Source: Alistipes sp. (GTDB taxonomy: Bacteria > Bacteroidota > Bacteroidia > Bacteroidales > Rikenellaceae). Taken from it: a DNA stretch of 64,000 nucleotides. The notes beneath the pieces are model-generated. The model did no database searches. It was not told the origin of the DNA and saw only the letters and a program-made list of their open reading frames with translations. The stretch lies in contig JAFQFV010000028.1 in the NCBI GenBank assembly GCA_017398555.1, forward strand, positions 42,456 to 106,455, written 5' to 3'. The first letter of the stretch is position 1. Each line of letters starts with the position of its first letter. A program made the translations under genes and the position numbers. Positions 17,741 through 26,063 of the stretch are shown in pieces.

Positions 17741-18328
17741 ATGAACTCTAACAGCACGAAGAGCATCGACTATCGCTCATTAATTACCGAACTTGGTAAT
17801 AATGAGCAGTTTAGCGGATTTATGGAGCTCTTTTGTAAATATACAGACGAGCCGTACAGCTACACAGCATCGCCGCTCTACAAATACGCACTAAAGTTTT
17901 TTACTCCCAGAGAATATTGCCATCCGACATTTGTCGAGTGCGACCAGAGCTGTTGGGATATGCTCTTGCAGCTACTCTTTGTCAGCAGAGAGGCCGATTG
18001 CAAATTTGTCCAGACAGAGGGTATTGCTCCGGAGTTGGTATTGAGCTATTTATCGCTGAAAGATGTTGCCGTTTCGACACTCTCACTGCAAGAGCTTAAA
18101 TCGTTACTGCTCTGTCTGCTGACAGATGCCTTTGCCGAGCTGTTACCACATATTATCGGCAGTTGTATCGACCAAGAGTATGCCGAGCAACTTACTGATT
18201 ATCAATCGCTGACACGCGAAGAGCTGTTGCGTATGTATGGCTGCTCCGAGCATAGTTCAGCCGAGCAAATCAAGATGATTGACCACCTCTATTCACGCCT
18301 GAGCAACTACTATTTGCAGGTAAAATAG
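17741..18328 (+). CDS. Hypothetical protein at the end of the Bat operon
   Basis: 195 residues, no signal peptide, mostly helical by composition, with seven scattered cysteines. I do not recognise a family. It starts 6 nt after batB, so it is probably co-transcribed. Absence of VWA, TPR or membrane features means it is not BatD or BatE. Visible features: an aromatic-rich N-terminal half (YSYTASPLYKYALKFF) and Leu-rich helices (LSLQELKSLLLCLL). Confidence 0.75.
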   Translation: MNSNSTKSIDYRSLITELGNNEQFSGFMELFCKYTDEPYSYTASPLYKYALKFFTPREYCHPTFVECDQSCWDMLLQLLFVSREADCKFVQTEGIAPELVLSYLSLKDVAVSTLSLQELKSLLLCLLTDAFAELLPHIIGSCIDQEYAEQLTDYQSLTREELLRMYGCSEHSSAEQIKMIDHLYSRLSNYYLQVK

Positions 18329-18359
18329 AGGAAGATATATCGCAAAAAGCGGGAAAGGT

Positions 18360-18478
18360 TTTGTTTTTCGAAAATTTATTTCTACTTTTGCGGTCGCAAT
18401 CAGGCGGTTATGGGGGTTGCACTAAGGGTGCAGACTGAGTGCCGCCGTAGGTACTAACAACTTAATTTTTACAAAACA
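18360..18478 (+). promoter_or_regulatory. Promoter and structured 5' leader of rplY (candidate L25 autoregulatory leader)
   Basis: TTTG (18360-18363), 19 nt, TACTTTTG (18383-18390): near-perfect promoter, start near 18394. The ~85-nt leader folds on paper into an outer stem GGCGG (18403-18407) / CCGCC (18442-18446) enclosing a hairpin TGCAC (18418-18422) / GTGCA (18428-18432) with a 5-nt loop, followed by an A/T-rich stretch up to the ATG. The size and compactness suggest a ribosomal-protein leader, though no known family is recognised. Confidence 0.55.
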
Positions 18479-19048
18479 ATGAAAACAATTGCTATTTCAG
18501 CAGCGCCTCGTGCCGAGTATGGTAAGAAGGCAACCAAGGCAGTTCGCCGTCAGGGTCTTATCCCATGTGTTATCTATGGTGGTGGTGAGACTGTATCTTT
18601 CGCAATCGATGAGAAGGCTGTAAAGCCGCTTATCTACACTCCTAACTCTTACATCGTTGAGCTTGATATCGATGGTCAGAAGGAGCTCGCAGTTCTTCGT
18701 GATGTTCAGTATCACCCAATCCGTGAGCAGATTCTCCACATCGACTTCTACCGTGTTCAGGAGGGTAAGCCGGTATCTATCGCTATTCCTGTACGTCTTA
18801 CAGGTACTGCTGAGGGTGTTAAGATCGGTGGTAAGCTCGCTCTGTCAGCTCGTAAGCTCGTTGTTAAGGCTATGGTTGAGAACCTTCCAGATGAGCTCGT
18901 TGTTGACGTTACTCCACTCAAGGTTGGTCAGACTATCTTCGTTGGCGATCTTCAGTTCGAGGGTCTTCAGTTTGTATCTCCTGCAACTCAGGCAGTTTGT
19001 GCAGTTCGTGTAACTCGTGCATCTCGTGGTGCAGCTGCTCAGCAGTAG
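18479..19048 (+). CDS. rplY: 50S ribosomal protein L25 (CTC form)
   Basis: 189 residues: N-terminal L25 domain (about 1-90; KKATKAVRRQGLIPCVIYGG, then REQILHIDFYRV), which binds 5S rRNA loop E, and a C-terminal TL5/CTC beta domain (about 95-180). This is the long general-stress form common in Bacteroidetes. Codon use is strongly biased toward a small set (CGT, GGT, GTT), as expected of a highly expressed gene. Followed after 14 nt by pth, a common pairing. Confidence 0.96.
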   Translation: MKTIAISAAPRAEYGKKATKAVRRQGLIPCVIYGGGETVSFAIDEKAVKPLIYTPNSYIVELDIDGQKELAVLRDVQYHPIREQILHIDFYRVQEGKPVSIAIPVRLTGTAEGVKIGGKLALSARKLVVKAMVENLPDELVVDVTPLKVGQTIFVGDLQFEGLQFVSPATQAVCAVRVTRASRGAAAQQ

Positions 19049-19062
19049 TAAACTGACGATAG

Positions 19063-19626
19063 ATGAAATATCTTGTTGTAGGTCTTGGAAATATTGGCGC
19101 CGAGTACGCCGAGACAAGACACAACATCGGTTTCAAAGTGTTGGATGCCCTTGCTGAGGCATCCGACACTTCTTTTATGTCGGCACGTTATGGCTCTGTG
19201 GCAACTATTCGCCACCGCGGCCATATCGTTACGCTTCTCAAGCCCGCAACTTATATGAACCTCTCTGGTAAGGCTGTAAGATATTGGATGCAGGAGTTGA
19301 AGATAGAGAAGCAAAACCTGCTTGTTGTTGTCGATGATATTGCCCTGCCATTTGGCGAGCTTCGTATGCGCACAAAGGGTAGCGATGGCGGTCACAACGG
19401 TCTGAAAAATATCGCCGAACTGCTCCAGACAACCGACTATGCCCGCCTGCGCTTCGGCATCGGTGGCGATTTCAGCCGCGGACACCAGGTCGATTATGTG
19501 CTTGGCGAGTGGACGGCTGAGGAGCGCGAGAATATGCCTCCGCGCCTCAAGGTCTTTGGCGATGCTATTCTCTCGTTTGTAGCCGTAGGATTGGAACGCA
19601 CGATGAACAACTTTAATAAGAGATAA
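19063..19626 (+). CDS. pth: Peptidyl-tRNA hydrolase
   Basis: Releases tRNA from peptidyl-tRNA that dropped off ribosomes. 187 residues. Visible: VVGLGNIGAEYAETRHNIGF at the N-terminus with the catalytic His in TRHNIG, KPATYMNLSGKAV, VVVDDIALPFGELR and GSDGGHNGLKNI. Length is family-typical. Downstream lies a terminator shared with the convergent sensor gene. Confidence 0.97.
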   Translation: MKYLVVGLGNIGAEYAETRHNIGFKVLDALAEASDTSFMSARYGSVATIRHRGHIVTLLKPATYMNLSGKAVRYWMQELKIEKQNLLVVVDDIALPFGELRMRTKGSDGGHNGLKNIAELLQTTDYARLRFGIGGDFSRGHQVDYVLGEWTAEERENMPPRLKVFGDAILSFVAVGLERTMNNFNKR

Positions 19627-19656
19627 AAATACCGGCCAGTTGGTCGGTATTTTTAT
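19624..19656. terminator. Bidirectional terminator between pth and the BlaR-type gene
   Basis: Stem AATACCGGCCA with TGGTCGGTATT (one G-T pair) around a 2-nt loop, flanked by A-run and T-run. It serves convergent genes. Confidence 0.85.
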
Positions 19657-19661
19657 TTGCT

Positions 19662-21491
19662 TTAACCCTCCGCGATGTAAACTCGCGTAGGGATTGCTTC
19701 GTTAATCATCTGGCGGTAGTCGGGGCCGAGCTTATCGTATGACTTGTTATAGACGCGGCGGGAGAGGCTTTGGCGCAGCTCGTCATAGGCAAGTTTGATA
19801 ATATCTAAAACCTCGCCAACTGTACCTGAGGCGGCATTACTATCGCTACTGACAGATACTATACCGTTACTTACAGGACAACAGACCTTTCGCCCGTTAG
19901 GCATTGTAAGAGAGGTCGTCGAGAAGTCCGAGTACTCCTTATTGTACTGATTACCGATATGCAGACGGCGAGTGTTCATTGCGTAGATGTGGTAGTTCTG
20001 CACAAAGTGTTTCACCTCGCGTTTCAGCTCGTTTTTACGGCACTCCTTGCCTCGCAGAAGGATTGTCCCATCGGCAGTGACCTTCACCTGAAGAAGATTG
20101 CAGGCCTTAACAGTTTTGCTCTGCGCCTCGGGCTTGATATGGTTCACCTTCAGAGTATTTGCCCCACTGCGAAGAGTGCTCTTAATCTCTGCCCACATCT
20201 GTTCAGGAACATCGCTACCTACGTGTAGTATAACTGCATGCGGTTTTACCTGCGGCAGAGTCTTAAGTAGCTGCTCGTACGACATCGGAGCGCCACAGAA
20301 GAGGATAGTTTTACCACCATCCATCACCTCAATTTTGATCTCCGGGCCATTACGACCAGGAGCACTCTCGGTTGTTTCAGAGGCTGTCTGTGGCTCTACA
20401 TCATCAGATTTAGCATAGTTAATTCGCAGATTCTCAACGCCTCGCAGAGCCTCCTTGACATCCGCAACTTTCCCCATTGATACGCCATCCTCTGCAGCGA
20501 TAGTAACAACATTATCCTCTGATTGCTTTACAAGTTCAGGAAGGCTCTCTATCGTTACCGATTTCTCATTGAGCAGAATCTCATCTCCGCCCTTGCGAAT
20601 CTCAATCACATTCTTAGGTTCCGGGCTATCCACAACTGTCGGCTCAGCCTTTGCAGCAACAGCGCCGAAAGCAAAAATCATAGCCACCACAATCGGAATT
20701 ACTGCCAAGATACGCAGCAGAGGGAATCTACCCCTCTTAAATGTAGTCATCATAATAAATCGTTTTTTGGTTAAACTTTTATTCAACCCGCAGGTAATAT
20801 CCGGACTATACCCGAAGAGTTGGTGGAAAATGATTTGTCTGTATTCGTTAATATCGAAGCCTGCGCTGATAACATCGCTATCTGCCTGCCACTCATGTAC
20901 TTGCGAGGCAGAGTTACCCATAAGATGCACAAACGGATTAAACCACATCAGGCAACGGGCAAGCTCGAAAAATAGTCGTTCAAGGGTGTGACCGTGTACT
21001 ATATGGCTATACTCGTGCAGCAGCACCTGCTCCCGCTTTTCGCCTGTCTGAACAAATATTGTCCGAATAAAGCTGAACGGCTCAAAAACACTCTTATGCT
21101 CTGCCACAGCGACACGGCGATAACTACCTAACTTGCTCTGTCTGCGCAACTTACAAATCTTTGCAGCACTCACGCCAAATCGAACAATAGAGAGCAAAAC
21201 AACCGCAATATAGACCATCTGTAGCGCAAAATACCAATCAAATGTATGCTCTACAGCCATCTCTGTATCCACCTCGACAACCGTCTCTGCTATCTCTAAA
21301 GGCATTACGGCCACATTAACAGTCGGCTCTGGTGGCAGTATCGGCAGTTCAAGTAACGGAACCACTACCGAGAGCACCACAGATAACAGCAGATATACCC
21401 TGGCTATACTGTGTGCCACCCTACCCTCTAACAGTATCCGATAGAGGGCATAGAGTAGAGCACTGCATATAATCGTTTCGACAACGTACAT
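19662..21491 (-). CDS. BlaR1/MecR1-type M56 metallopeptidase sensor with three ExbD-like C-terminal modules
   Basis: 609 residues. An N-terminal membrane domain (spans near 5-20, 33-50, 88-108) carries the M56 zinc site HEYSH at 159-163, with E200 (HEWQAD) as likely third ligand. A further span at about 258-280 exports the C-terminus. The C-terminus has no penicillin-binding sensor domain. Instead I see three tandem segments resembling the periplasmic domain of ExbD/TolR: 294-360 (KGGDEILLNEKSVTIESLPEL, then VVTIAAEDGVSMGKVADVKEAL), 384-452 (DGGKTILFCGAPMSYEQLL, then VILHVGSDVPEQMWAEIKSTL) and 466-575 (ADGTILLRGKECRKNELKREV, diverged second half). It starts 1 nt after the blaI stop. Likely action: signal-triggered cleavage of BlaI; the signal is unknown. 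Confidence 0.85.
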   Translation of the reverse strand: MYVVETIICSALLYALYRILLEGRVAHSIARVYLLLSVVLSVVVPLLELPILPPEPTVNVAVMPLEIAETVVEVDTEMAVEHTFDWYFALQMVYIAVVLLSIVRFGVSAAKICKLRRQSKLGSYRRVAVAEHKSVFEPFSFIRTIFVQTGEKREQVLLHEYSHIVHGHTLERLFFELARCLMWFNPFVHLMGNSASQVHEWQADSDVISAGFDINEYRQIIFHQLFGYSPDITCGLNKSLTKKRFIMMTTFKRGRFPLLRILAVIPIVVAMIFAFGAVAAKAEPTVVDSPEPKNVIEIRKGGDEILLNEKSVTIESLPELVKQSEDNVVTIAAEDGVSMGKVADVKEALRGVENLRINYAKSDDVEPQTASETTESAPGRNGPEIKIEVMDGGKTILFCGAPMSYEQLLKTLPQVKPHAVILHVGSDVPEQMWAEIKSTLRSGANTLKVNHIKPEAQSKTVKACNLLQVKVTADGTILLRGKECRKNELKREVKHFVQNYHIYAMNTRRLHIGNQYNKEYSDFSTTSLTMPNGRKVCCPVSNGIVSVSSDSNAASGTVGEVLDIIKLAYDELRQSLSRRVYNKSYDKLGPDYRQMINEAIPTRVYIAEG

Positions 21492-21492
21492 A

Positions 21493-21864
21493 CTACTTCT
21501 CCTTTAACATCTTAATAATCTCATCCGCCTCGCTTACAGTTATACCCCTATCACGCGAGAGGAAGCTGACCATATTGCCAATAGAGCCACCGAAGAAGTT
21601 GTTTACAACGCTCGTCATAAAACTACTTGTGTACTCCGTGCGCGAGATAAGCGGGTAGTACTCGTGGCTCTTGCCATAGGCACGATGTGCCACAAAACCC
21701 TTCTTCTCAAGTATGCGAACAATGGTCGAGACGGTATTGTAGGCAGGTTTCGGCGTTGGTATCGCCTCAAGGATGTCATTCACAAAACCCTTCTCAAGTT
21801 GCCAAAGTATCTGCATAATCTCAAGCTCTGCACGTGTAAGTTCCTGTGTTTTGGTACTATTCAT
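21493..21864 (-). CDS. BlaI/MecI-family transcriptional repressor
   Basis: 123-residue winged-helix repressor. N-terminal DNA-binding domain (LTRAELEIMQILWQLEKGFVNDILEAI, then YNTVSTIVRILEKKGFVAHRAYG) and C-terminal dimerisation helices. YNTVSTIVRILEKKG is the recognition helix/wing region typical of the family. Partner of the downstream membrane metallopeptidase in one operon. Two palindromes in the promoter region (21912-21947) are probable autoregulatory operators. Confidence 0.94.
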   Translation of the reverse strand: MNSTKTQELTRAELEIMQILWQLEKGFVNDILEAIPTPKPAYNTVSTIVRILEKKGFVAHRAYGKSHEYYPLISRTEYTSSFMTSVVNNFFGGSIGNMVSFLSRDRGITVSEADEIIKMLKEK

Positions 21865-21902
21865 AGTTAAAAGTAGTCTGTTTTCAAATCATTTTCCGAT
21901 GA

Positions 21903-21947
21903 CAAAGATATAACTAAACATTTAGTTTTCCAACTAAAACATTAGTT
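21903..21947 (-). promoter_or_regulatory. blaI-blaR promoter with two palindromic operators
   Basis: TATCTTTG on the minus strand (21910 to 21903) is the -7 element; the ATG follows 39 nt later. Directly upstream are two near-identical palindromes, AACTAAACATTTAGTT (21912-21927) and AACTAAAACATTAGTT (21932-21947). Their centres are 20 bp apart, two helical turns, so two repressor dimers would sit on the same DNA face across the promoter. Confidence 0.75.
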
Positions 21948-22015
21948 ATTTGTGAAAATATTTTTTTAGCATATATAGGCTTATATATGCTACGACGAGT
22001 AAGAAATTTGTGTTT

Positions 22016-22720
22016 TTATTTCAGAGCAGCAACAAGTGCCGACAAAAAGTCGGGGTATAACGATAGTGCCGGTTCTGCTCGCAGATATAGCTCGCGCGCA
22101 AGGGCGACGCGTGACGGGTGCTCGGAGGATATATCTCGCAGGTATGCCTCGTCGGTCGGGTGGTCAGCTCTCTTCAATTCTGCCGTAAAGTCCTTAAAAC
22201 GAGCAAGTTCCGCAACGGCTGCATTCTCAATCTTGCCCGATGTAACAAACTGATAGAGCGCACGCAGCAGTGGGCGAATTGCGCTCTTATCGCCCAAATC
22301 GGTATCGATATCCTCAAGGCACTCCCACTCGCCAATCATAGCGTAGCACAGTGCAAGGATAGGTGTTGCCTCTAACGGATCCTCTTCATCGCTATCAAGC
22401 AGCAACTCTATCTGTGCAGCAGCCATCTCACCATCCCCTGCAAGGTAGTTATCAACCGCCGAGGCGAGCATAATCTCCATAGCGGCAAGGGTATTTGGAT
22501 GGTTACGGTCCAACGCAACTGCGCCATCTTCATCATCAGGCAGAGTGGAGATAATATCCTGAAAGGCCTCATATCGGAGCTGACAGGCGCCCTGATAATC
22601 ACCACTTTGCTCAACCTTATACGACTGCTCAAGGCGAGCTGCAAGATTGCCACGGCTACCATATCCCATCAATCTAAAGGTCTGATTTGCTGTCGGTTGC
22701 AACTCTAAGAACTGCTTCAT
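22016..22720 (-). CDS. Hypothetical helical-repeat protein
   Basis: 234 residues, acidic, helix-rich, Ala/Leu-dense, with no signal peptide or membrane segment. Periodic helices (ARLEQSYKVEQSGDYQGACQLRYEAFQDI; TPILALCYAMIGEWECLEDIDTDL) look like TPR-type solenoid repeats but no canonical TPR is clear. It overlaps the start-distal end of the phosphoglycerol-transferase-like gene by 4 nt, so it is the last gene of that operon. Not recognised. Confidence 0.7.
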   Translation of the reverse strand: MKQFLELQPTANQTFRLMGYGSRGNLAARLEQSYKVEQSGDYQGACQLRYEAFQDIISTLPDDEDGAVALDRNHPNTLAAMEIMLASAVDNYLAGDGEMAAAQIELLLDSDEEDPLEATPILALCYAMIGEWECLEDIDTDLGDKSAIRPLLRALYQFVTSGKIENAAVAELARFKDFTAELKRADHPTDEAYLRDISSEHPSRVALARELYLRAEPALSLYPDFLSALVAALK

Positions 22721-24543
22721 AACTGCTTGATTATATTATATGTCTTCTGTAACATTGTCTTGCCCGTAACAACATCCTCGTTGGAGCTGTTCTCGGATAT
22801 AATCTGCTCTGTAGTACAGTCATAAATGGTTGCACCAGAGCTATTTACAACGCCAAAACCATTATTGAATGTGTAGTAACCGAACTGCTCGGCAGCAGGC
22901 GCAAAGATATTACGGCTCATCGCAAAGTTGCTATAATCAATTCCCAACTGCGAGAGCAGAGTTGCTGCAAGGTCGCTCTGTGAACAGTAGGTATCAATTA
23001 CTGCAGCCTCCTTGACCGCTCCACCAAGCCAAAGCATCGGAATTCTATGGCGCTGAACGGCACTTGCCGAGATGCCGTGCGGATAGAGGTAGGCGTGGTC
23101 GGCAATGACGATAACAAGGGTATTGTTCCACTGCTCACTCTGCCGTAAAGCATTGATTACCTTTGCGATACAGATATCTGCGAAGTGCATAGAGTTGAGC
23201 ATCTTATCCTCAAACTCCGCTATCGGCACATCAAATGGTTCATGGCTTGAGAGGGTCTGCCAAACGGCAAAGAATGGTCGATTTTCCCCCTCCTTCTGCT
23301 TGATAAAGTCGATAAAGTAGTCGGCAAGAACATCGTCGGCATAACCCCACTTAGAGGTTGGCGCATCGAATGATAAATCCCTGAAAGCCACCAACTTATC
23401 AAAGCCTGTCGCATAGAGGTAGCCCGCCATATCGGTAAAATTCAAATCGCCACCGTGGATATACGATGTCGAATATCCGTTATCCCTCAACGAGCCGGCA
23501 ATAGACGGCAGGCGTGACGCCTTTTGTGGATATTTCATCAGCGACATTGTCGGCTGGGCACAGAAGCCACTCAGCGTAGCAAGCACTCCACGATCCGTAC
23601 GGAACGAAGAGGCAATCATATTCTCAAACCAAACGCCCTCGCCCTTAAGTCGTTGAAACTCAGGAGCAACACTCCTACCACCGACAATCTCATCTATTGT
23701 TGAGCGGCCGAAGCTCTCGGCGATAATCATAACGATATTTGGGCGTGAAGTGTTGAATAGTTTGGCGGTCGGCTCAACGCTATTTTGTGCCATTATCTGC
23801 GCAAACTCACTCTCTAATGTCTGCTGGTCAAGGTAGTCATAGCGCGACAGGTCATCCCCACCGGAGATTGACGAGATAAAGGAGAATGTAGGATTTACCG
23901 CCGCGTGATTAAGAGCAATCTTATCGCTAAAATAGACCTTCGATACATTCGCCACAGCCGTGGTAACGCCACCGCGAACAGCGAGAAAGTCGAGTCCTGC
24001 AATAACAAAGAGCAGCAACGATTGGATTAAACGTCTGCCCCATTTATAGCGGCGCTGCGGGTCGAAAATATCGACAATCTTCCAGCAGACAAACGCCATA
24101 AGGGTATAGTAAACAATCGCCACAACGCTCTGAACGACAAACATTTGCAGCGTTACGCTCGCCATAGCCTCCTTTGGAGTTGCAAGGTACTGCAATATCG
24201 AGCCGTCAAGCGGAAAACGCCAATACTCATAGAGCCCCAGATTAACAGCAAAGCAGAGCGCAATAAGTACCGAGGCGACAATAACCCACCCCTGGCAAAG
24301 GCGCTTCCAAATCTTATGAGGAGCCCAGACAGAGCAGAGAACAAAGAGTATAGGAAGAGCGCAAACATACCCCGCCATAGTCATATCAAGACTAAGACCG
24401 CTAATTATCACCTGTAGTAGCTCCGCAGGCTCGGCATCGGCCATAAGCTCGGCGTACCAAAGCATAAATATAGGCTTCTGGAGCGCTGAGAGCGTAACTA
24501 CACAGGCAAAGAGCAGCAGTATAAAGAGTATGTTGCGACCCAT
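22717..24543 (-). CDS. LTA-synthase-family membrane sulfatase-fold protein (phosphoglycerol/phosphoethanolamine transferase-like)
   Basis: 608 residues. Five N-terminal membrane segments (to about 185), then an extracytoplasmic sulfatase-fold domain (about 265-560). Metal and nucleophile residues are visible: IIAESFG (E276), TDRG with T316 as predicted nucleophile, HGGD (363-366) and VIADHAY with the late D-H pair. Gram-negative relatives transfer phosphoglycerol or phosphoethanolamine to envelope glycans or lipids; the acceptor here is unknown. It lies 1 nt after cstA on the same strand. Confidence 0.88.
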   Translation of the reverse strand: MGRNILFILLLFACVVTLSALQKPIFMLWYAELMADAEPAELLQVIISGLSLDMTMAGYVCALPILFVLCSVWAPHKIWKRLCQGWVIVASVLIALCFAVNLGLYEYWRFPLDGSILQYLATPKEAMASVTLQMFVVQSVVAIVYYTLMAFVCWKIVDIFDPQRRYKWGRRLIQSLLLFVIAGLDFLAVRGGVTTAVANVSKVYFSDKIALNHAAVNPTFSFISSISGGDDLSRYDYLDQQTLESEFAQIMAQNSVEPTAKLFNTSRPNIVMIIAESFGRSTIDEIVGGRSVAPEFQRLKGEGVWFENMIASSFRTDRGVLATLSGFCAQPTMSLMKYPQKASRLPSIAGSLRDNGYSTSYIHGGDLNFTDMAGYLYATGFDKLVAFRDLSFDAPTSKWGYADDVLADYFIDFIKQKEGENRPFFAVWQTLSSHEPFDVPIAEFEDKMLNSMHFADICIAKVINALRQSEQWNNTLVIVIADHAYLYPHGISASAVQRHRIPMLWLGGAVKEAAVIDTYCSQSDLAATLLSQLGIDYSNFAMSRNIFAPAAEQFGYYTFNNGFGVVNSSGATIYDCTTEQIISENSSNEDVVTGKTMLQKTYNIIKQL

Positions 24544-24544
24544 T

Positions 24545-25960
24545 CTATTTCCTATCTTTTCTCAATCTATAGCACATATAGGCGGTAAGGATTGCTGTAA
24601 GCACACCTCCCAAAATGTATGCAAGAGCTGTTGAGCCCATGCCGACAAATTGGTTCGACACAAATACAAACGACGAACAGATATAGGTCATAAATACTGC
24701 CGGTGGCAGTGCAACCCATATATTACGTTTCTGCTGATTGAGATAGACAACAATAGACCAAAGCACGATTGTCGCAAGTGCCTGATTTGTCCACGAGAAG
24801 TAACGCCAAACAACATCAAAGTTCACAAATGTTATGGCAATACCGACAGCAAAGATTACCGCGCTGACAGCCAAACGCTTAGCTATATTCTTCTGATCGA
24901 TACCGAAGATATCGGCAATAATGAGTCGTGCCGAACGGAAAGCGGTATCTCCTGAGGTTATAGGAGCAGCCACAACGCCAAGGATAGCAAGAATGGCACC
25001 AAACTTACCCAGAGTGGTCTGTGCGATATGATTTACTGCCCATGCAGCATTATTCCCATGCTCGGCAAGAGCCGCTGTAAGCTCACCGGCACCACCAAAG
25101 AATGCCATTGCAATCGCCGCCCAAATAAGCGCGATAATAGACTCTGAAATCATCGCCCCATAGAATACCATACGGCACTCGCTCTCATTGTTCACACAAC
25201 GAGCCATCATCGGTGACTGCGTAGCGTGGAAACCTGAGATAGCACCACAAGCAATAGTAATAAAGAGGGTCGGGATAATCGGCATAGCCTCCTTGTTTGC
25301 CTGGAAGTTCTCAAAAGTCATCGCAGGGATGGTATAATCTCCCACAAAGAGTACCACACAGAGGGCAACTGCCATAAAGAGCAGCGCAAATCCGAAGAGA
25401 GGATAGAACTTTCCGATAATCTTATCTATCGGCAACAGAGTTGCCACAAAATAGTAGACGATAATGACAGCAATCCAAACTCCATACGACACACTCGGTA
25501 CCATCTGTCCCAAGATACTTGCCGGGCTGCGCAAAAACACAACACCTACAAGGATGAGCAGAATCATCGAGAATACTCGCATAAACTGCTTCATACCACC
25601 ACCAAGGTATCTGCCGACAATCTCAGGGATACTCAGTCCATCATTACGTACCAACATCACTCCGGAGATAAAATCGTGCATCGCACCCATCAGGATACCT
25701 CCTGCGGTAATCCAAATGAATGCCACAGGACCAAAGCAGGCACCCAGGACAGCTCCAAAAATAGGGCCGATACCTGCAATATTAAGAAGTTGAATCAGGA
25801 ATGTGCGCCAACGAGGCATAGGCACATAATCCACACCATCATAGTGGGTTGCACTTGGCACTGTAGCGCTCTTGTCAATCTTACATACATGCTCCAGATA
25901 GCGGCCATAAGTGAAGTAGGCCACAATGAGCAAAACAAGACAAATTACAAAGGTTAGCAT
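24545..25960 (-). CDS. CstA-family carbon starvation / peptide-pyruvate transporter
   Basis: 471 residues, about twelve membrane segments. CstA hallmarks near the N-terminus: HYDGVDYVPMPRWRTF, then IAGIGPIFGAVLGACFGPVAFIWI and GGILMGAMHDFISGVMLVRNDGLSIPE. Family members take up pyruvate or peptides during carbon limitation. This is the shorter form without the long C-terminal extension. First gene of an operon with the LTA-synthase-like gene; upstream is a TAACTTCG sequence at a plausible promoter position. Confidence 0.93.
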   Translation of the reverse strand: MLTFVICLVLLIVAYFTYGRYLEHVCKIDKSATVPSATHYDGVDYVPMPRWRTFLIQLLNIAGIGPIFGAVLGACFGPVAFIWITAGGILMGAMHDFISGVMLVRNDGLSIPEIVGRYLGGGMKQFMRVFSMILLILVGVVFLRSPASILGQMVPSVSYGVWIAVIIVYYFVATLLPIDKIIGKFYPLFGFALLFMAVALCVVLFVGDYTIPAMTFENFQANKEAMPIIPTLFITIACGAISGFHATQSPMMARCVNNESECRMVFYGAMISESIIALIWAAIAMAFFGGAGELTAALAEHGNNAAWAVNHIAQTTLGKFGAILAILGVVAAPITSGDTAFRSARLIIADIFGIDQKNIAKRLAVSAVIFAVGIAITFVNFDVVWRYFSWTNQALATIVLWSIVVYLNQQKRNIWVALPPAVFMTYICSSFVFVSNQFVGMGSTALAYILGGVLTAILTAYMCYRLRKDRK

Positions 25961-26063
25961 AGTATAGATTTTTAGTTTTGGTCGCTTTTTCTCTGCGAAG
26001 TTACTAAAAATCTACTATTTTATGCAAAAATCTTTGATTTTTACGCCTCTGTTTTGCAACTCA

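Noticed and set aside
21968-21991. Hairpin AGCATATATA..TATATATGCT as terminator of the 22016-22720 gene
   Set aside because: On the minus strand it is followed by an A run rather than T, so it does not fit intrinsic termination; its role is unclear.
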